Below are positions 41,100 to 43,824 of a DNA stretch of 43,824 nt, in pieces. The position numbers and the translations under genes are program-made. The notes under the pieces are model-generated. The model saw only the letters and a list, made by a program, of their open reading frames with translations. It ran no database searches and was not told the origin of the DNA. Numbering within the stretch: position 1 is the stretch's first letter; each line of letters opens with the position of its first letter. The stretch is taken from NCBI GenBank assembly GCA_902774925.1, contig CACYKE010000019.1, forward strand, positions 1-43,824. Reading direction: 5' to 3'. Origin of the DNA: an uncultured Prevotellaceae bacterium (GTDB taxonomy: Bacteria > Bacteroidota > Bacteroidia > Bacteroidales > Bacteroidaceae).

Positions 41100-43645
41100 G
41101 CCTTCCTCATTCTGACGATTAATCTATACAGTTCTCCTACCCAGAGAACAGGCGACGTTCCAAGGATGATCCAACCCCAACACGGCCATTCGAGCGGTAC
41201 CGTACGGAACATCTTTCCGCCAAAGGTGACGATGAGCCACTGACCTGCCAACACCATTGCCAGCACGAACAGGAATCCGCGACAAGCCCAAAGGCGACGG
41301 AATGCGGAGTAGCTCGAACCTAACTGTTTGGCATTAAACAAATTCCACCACTGCAACATGACGAAGATGCAGAAGAAAATGGTCAGTTCCTTGGGGTCGA
41401 CGCCGGCTATGCGCTCAAAATAGTAGAGCAGGGCGAATGTCACTACAAAGAACAATCCGCCAATGATGCCAATGCCTCGTATCATCGGACGCGTAATGAT
41501 AAACGCATCCTGCGAACGAGGCTTCTCTTGCATTACTTCTCTCGATGGCGGCAACGAGGCCAGCGCCATAGCGGCAAAAGTGTCCATAATCAGGTTCACC
41601 CACAATATCTGCGTGATGGTCAACGGCATCTCTGTACCCACAAAGGCACCACAAAGCACCAGCAACAAGGCCGTCACGTTGACCACCAGCTGGAAGAAGA
41701 TGAAACGCTGGATGTTCTTATAGAGCGAACGTCCCCACATCACCGCATGGACAATGCTACGGAACGAGTCGTCAATGAGCGTGATGTCGCTGGCCTCCTT
41801 GGCCACACTCGTACCACTGCCTAACGACAGTCCTACATGAGCGCGGTTCAGTGCTGGGGCGTCGTTGGTTCCGTCACCCGTCACTGCCACCACTTCGCCA
41901 CGTTGCTGCAACAGGGCCACCAGTCGTTGCTTGTCCGTCGGACGGGCGCGCGACATGACCTTCAGACTCTTCACCATCTGCAGGGCTTCGTTGTCGCTCA
42001 ACGCAGCAAACTCCGCACCCGTAATGGATTCCGTCGTTCCATGATTCCCTGATTCCGTAATTCCGCATTGTTGCGCAATCTCCAATGCAGTTGCCGTTGT
42101 GTCGCCCGTCACGATCTTCACGTCGATACCGGCCTGCCCGCATTGGCGGATAGCCGAAGGCACCTCCTTGCGCAACGGGTCGCTAATGGCCACAATAGCC
42201 AACAACCGTAAACCATTAACCATGAACCGTGAACCTGCCGCTATGGCCAGCGTCCTCATGGCGTGCTGTTGCCATTCGGCCAACTGTGCTTCGGCCTGTT
42301 GCCGTTCCTCGTCAGTCATCTCGCACATCGCCATCACGATCTCTGGCGCACCTTTTATATATATCGTGTCGCCAACGGTGGTCGACATGTATTTCCGCTC
42401 CGTCGAGAAGGGTTCGCGGGCCGTAATGGGGTGAGTCTCGCGCAATTGCTGATAATCCACTCCCTGCGCCACCAACCACCGCAGCAAGGCCTGTTCCGTG
42501 GGATTACCCACGTCATGCGTCGCCGTCGTATTCAGCGCGATGGCCATCGCGATAGCCGATGGTTGTTCGTGCCGACGGGTTTCGCCCGTCGGATCTATCG
42601 TCTGCATCTCTGCCACCGTCATTCGGTTTTCCGTCAGCGTACCCGTTTTGTCCGTACAGATACACGTCACGGCACCCATCGTCTCCGAGGCCTGCAACTT
42701 ACGCACGAGGTTGTTCGACTTCAGCATCCTCCGCATGTTCAGCGCCAATGCCAGCGTGACGGCCATCGGCAAACCCTCGGGCACAGCCATCACGATGAGC
42801 GTCACAGCCATCATAAAGTACTTCAGCACCACTTCCGTCATGCCGACATAGTCCGTCGTGCGCCACAGTTCGTTGCTTAGAATGTCGTGCACCAAGAACA
42901 CTACGAATGCTGCTGCCGACAGGCCAATACCCACCTTGCTGATCAACTTTGCCAAGCGGTCCAGCTGGATGTTCAGCGGGGTCTTCACACCCGTTATCTC
43001 CGTCGACTGGCGCGCCACGTGACCTATCTCCGTCTCGTCGCCAACGGCCGTTACTACATAGAGTCCCGAACCGCTCATCACCATCGACGAACGCAACAAC
43101 TGGTCCTTCGCATAAGCCTCCTCACCACTTACCTCTGATCTCTCACCTCTCACCTCTTTGGTGGTCATCGCCTCGCCTGTCAACGAACTCTCGTCGACCT
43201 GCAAATCGATGGCCTCCAGCAATTGTCCGTCGGCAGGAATCTCGTCGCCCGTTTCTACCATCACGATATCTCCCACCACGACGTCACGACGGGCAATCTC
43301 CTGCACCCGTCCGTCGCGAATCACCTTCACGGGCTGTTCCTCGCCCAACTGCGTCAGCACGTCAAACTTACGGGCTGCGTCGCGCTCAAAGTAGAAGCCC
43401 ACCGTCGTCGCCAGCACCACTGCGGCAATGATGCCCACCGTTTCCAGGAAGTCCTGCTTCACGAAGGCCAATATCAACGACACGACGGCCGCAACCAACA
43501 GGATGCGCACCATCGGGTCTTCATATTTCTCCAGATAGAGTCGCCACATCGAGGGCCGTTTCGGCGGTGTCAGCACGTTCTGCCCGTGCTCCTCCCGACT
43601 TATCAGCACCTCCGCAGCACTCAATCCTTGTCGTTTCTTATCCAT
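41096..43645 (-). CDS. Cation-translocating P-type ATPase, calcium-type (P2)
   Basis: 849 residues from ATG 43645 (MDKKRQGLSAAEVL). About ten membrane helices. Motifs: DESSLTGEAM and the actuator loop, PEGLPMAVTLAL in M4, CICTDKTGTLTENRM with the phosphorylated Asp (about 333), KGAPEIVM, SRARPTDKQRLV, TGDGTNDAPALNRAHVG, and NLIMDTFAAMALA in M6. This fits Ca2+ (PMCA/SERCA-like) pumps that expel calcium. Three loops are word-repeat insertions in frame: about 163-175 (VRGERSEVSGEE), 470-481 (SRFMVNGLRL) and 527-540 (TESGNHGTTESI). All keep the reading frame and avoid the core motifs. A GTG at 43666 would extend the protein, but it lies in the promoter. Confidence 0.93.
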   Translation of the reverse strand: MDKKRQGLSAAEVLISREEHGQNVLTPPKRPSMWRLYLEKYEDPMVRILLVAAVVSLILAFVKQDFLETVGIIAAVVLATTVGFYFERDAARKFDVLTQLGEEQPVKVIRDGRVQEIARRDVVVGDIVMVETGDEIPADGQLLEAIDLQVDESSLTGEAMTTKEVRGERSEVSGEEAYAKDQLLRSSMVMSGSGLYVVTAVGDETEIGHVARQSTEITGVKTPLNIQLDRLAKLISKVGIGLSAAAFVVFLVHDILSNELWRTTDYVGMTEVVLKYFMMAVTLIVMAVPEGLPMAVTLALALNMRRMLKSNNLVRKLQASETMGAVTCICTDKTGTLTENRMTVAEMQTIDPTGETRRHEQPSAIAMAIALNTTATHDVGNPTEQALLRWLVAQGVDYQQLRETHPITAREPFSTERKYMSTTVGDTIYIKGAPEIVMAMCEMTDEERQQAEAQLAEWQQHAMRTLAIAAGSRFMVNGLRLLAIVAISDPLRKEVPSAIRQCGQAGIDVKIVTGDTTATALEIAQQCGITESGNHGTTESITGAEFAALSDNEALQMVKSLKVMSRARPTDKQRLVALLQQRGEVVAVTGDGTNDAPALNRAHVGLSLGSGTSVAKEASDITLIDDSFRSIVHAVMWGRSLYKNIQRFIFFQLVVNVTALLLVLCGAFVGTEMPLTITQILWVNLIMDTFAAMALASLPPSREVMQEKPRSQDAFIITRPMIRGIGIIGGLFFVVTFALLYYFERIAGVDPKELTIFFCIFVMLQWWNLFNAKQLGSSYSAFRRLWACRGFLFVLAMVLAGQWLIVTFGGKMFRTVPLEWPCWGWIILGTSPVLWVGELYRLIVRMRKA
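42027..42066 (-). repeat. In-frame word-repeat tract in the P-ATPase, ggaat type
   Basis: On the minus strand gcggaatta, cggaatca, gggaatca, tggaacga, cggaatc. It codes part of a surface loop at residues about 527-540 between the P-domain strand and ITGAEFAALSD. It shares a 14-mer with the porL/porM spacer. Confidence 0.75.
42203..42237 (-). repeat. In-frame word-repeat tract in the P-ATPase, ggttcac type
   Basis: On the minus strand caggttcac, ggttcat, ggttaat, ggtttac, ggttg. It codes residues about 470-481, just before the conserved VAISDPLRKEVP strand. Confidence 0.7.
43121..43158 (-). repeat. In-frame word-repeat tract in the P-ATPase, agaggtgag type
   Basis: On the minus strand aagaggtgag, aggtgag, agatcag, aggtaag, tggtgag. 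It codes residues about 163-175 in the actuator loop after SLTGEAMTT. It shares a 19-mer (43140-43158) with the pepP tract. Confidence 0.8.
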
Positions 43646-43654
43646 ATTCGCGTG

Positions 43655-43685
43655 CAAAGTTAGCACTTTTTATCTATTTTCGCAA
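43655..43685 (-). promoter_or_regulatory. Promoter of the P-ATPase-ribF-CPBP unit
   Basis: On the minus strand TTG (43685-43683), 20 nt, TAACTTTG (43662-43655), an excellent -33/-7 match. The predicted transcript start is near 43650, only about 5 nt before the ATG at 43645, so the mRNA would be nearly leaderless. Confidence 0.75.
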
Positions 43686-43692
43686 AAAATAT

Positions 43693-43723
43693 TTGGAGAT
43701 TTACTAAAAACTGCGTATCTTTG
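43693..43723 (+). promoter_or_regulatory. Promoter of the tRNA gene
   Basis: TTG (43693-43695), 20 nt, TATCTTTG (43716-43723), 23 nt before the tRNA. It is back-to-back with the P-ATPase promoter; the two -33 regions are about 7 nt apart. Confidence 0.8.
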
Positions 43724-43746
43724 CACCCGCTTTCACACAAAGCACC

Positions 43747-43820
43747 GGACTTGTAGCTCAGTTGGTTAGAGCAACAGACTCATAATCTGGAGGTCCCTGG
43801 TTCAAGCCCAGGCTGGTCCA
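43747..43820 (+). tRNA. tRNA with CAU anticodon, probably tRNA-Met (elongator) or tRNA-Ile2
   Basis: 74 nt. Acceptor GGACTTG pairs with CTGGTCC, with one U-U mismatch and one G-U pair. D-arm GCTC/GAGC; anticodon loop CTCATAA (anticodon CAT); anticodon stem ACAGA/TCTGG with an open first pair; T-arm CCTGG, TTCAAGC, CCAGG; discriminator A. CCA is not encoded. The lack of an initiator-type C-A mismatch at pair 1-72 argues against tRNA-fMet. CAU-reading elongator Met and lysidine-modified Ile2 cannot be separated with certainty by eye. Confidence 0.9.
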
Positions 43821-43824
43821 CACT

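Overview
The window looks like chromosomal DNA of a Prevotella-type member of Bacteroidales. The signs are a complete type IX secretion core (porP-K-L-M-N), a SusC/SusD pair with pectin-type glycosidases, lipoproteins with Bacteroidota lipoboxes, near absence of Shine-Dalgarno sequences, and promoters of the form TTG-(about 20 nt)-TAnnTTTG. No insertion sequence, phage gene, CRISPR array or rRNA was seen.

Layout. (1) 1-4487: on the minus strand, an ECF sigma factor, an anti-sigma-like membrane protein and a secreted DUF4369-like protein that appears split by a frameshift, then an orphan type IX sorting-tail remnant and preA. (2) 4488-6305: pepP-type aminopeptidase P (minus). (3) 6376-12984: the T9SS operon porP, porK, porL, porM, porN and an outer-membrane barrel protein, closed by a textbook terminator. 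(4) 13126-21168: a polysaccharide-utilisation operon with a periplasmic sugar isomerase-like protein, a DUF5123-type lipoprotein, SusC and a long SusD. (5) 21271-27001: a B3/B4-domain protein, an unusual nested palindrome, and two divergently transcribed LruC/DUF4842-like lipoproteins. (6) 27013-32449 (minus): GH140 followed by a GH78-sialidase-like fusion, which points to rhamnogalacturonan or other pectin side chains as substrate. (7) 32693-39342 (plus): topA-aroK, speA-argB and a second ECF sigma/anti-sigma pair. (8) 39469-43645 (minus): a calcium-type P-ATPase, ribF and a CPBP protease joined by 4-nt overlaps, divergent from a tRNA with CAU anticodon.

The most unusual signal is not a gene. 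At least a dozen places carry 25-40 nt tracts in which one 7-11 nt 'word' is repeated two to five times with small variations. Each site uses a different word, but some words recur at distant sites. Most tracts sit at operon seams, touching start or stop codons (porP/porK, porL/porM, speA/argB, argB/sigma, sigma/anti-sigma, GH140/GH78, the pepP leader). Four lie in frame inside conserved enzymes: three in the P-ATPase and one in aminopeptidase P. One set forms nested inverted repeats around an AT palindrome at 21964-22245. I know of no named element class that covers this, and I rank it as the best candidate for something undescribed.

Functionally, the T9SS core exports proteins with C-terminal sorting tails. 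The only such tail seen here is the orphan fragment upstream of preA. SusC/SusD would import oligosaccharides released by GH78, GH140 and their partners. All function calls come from reading motifs and overall sequence character; no database search was run.
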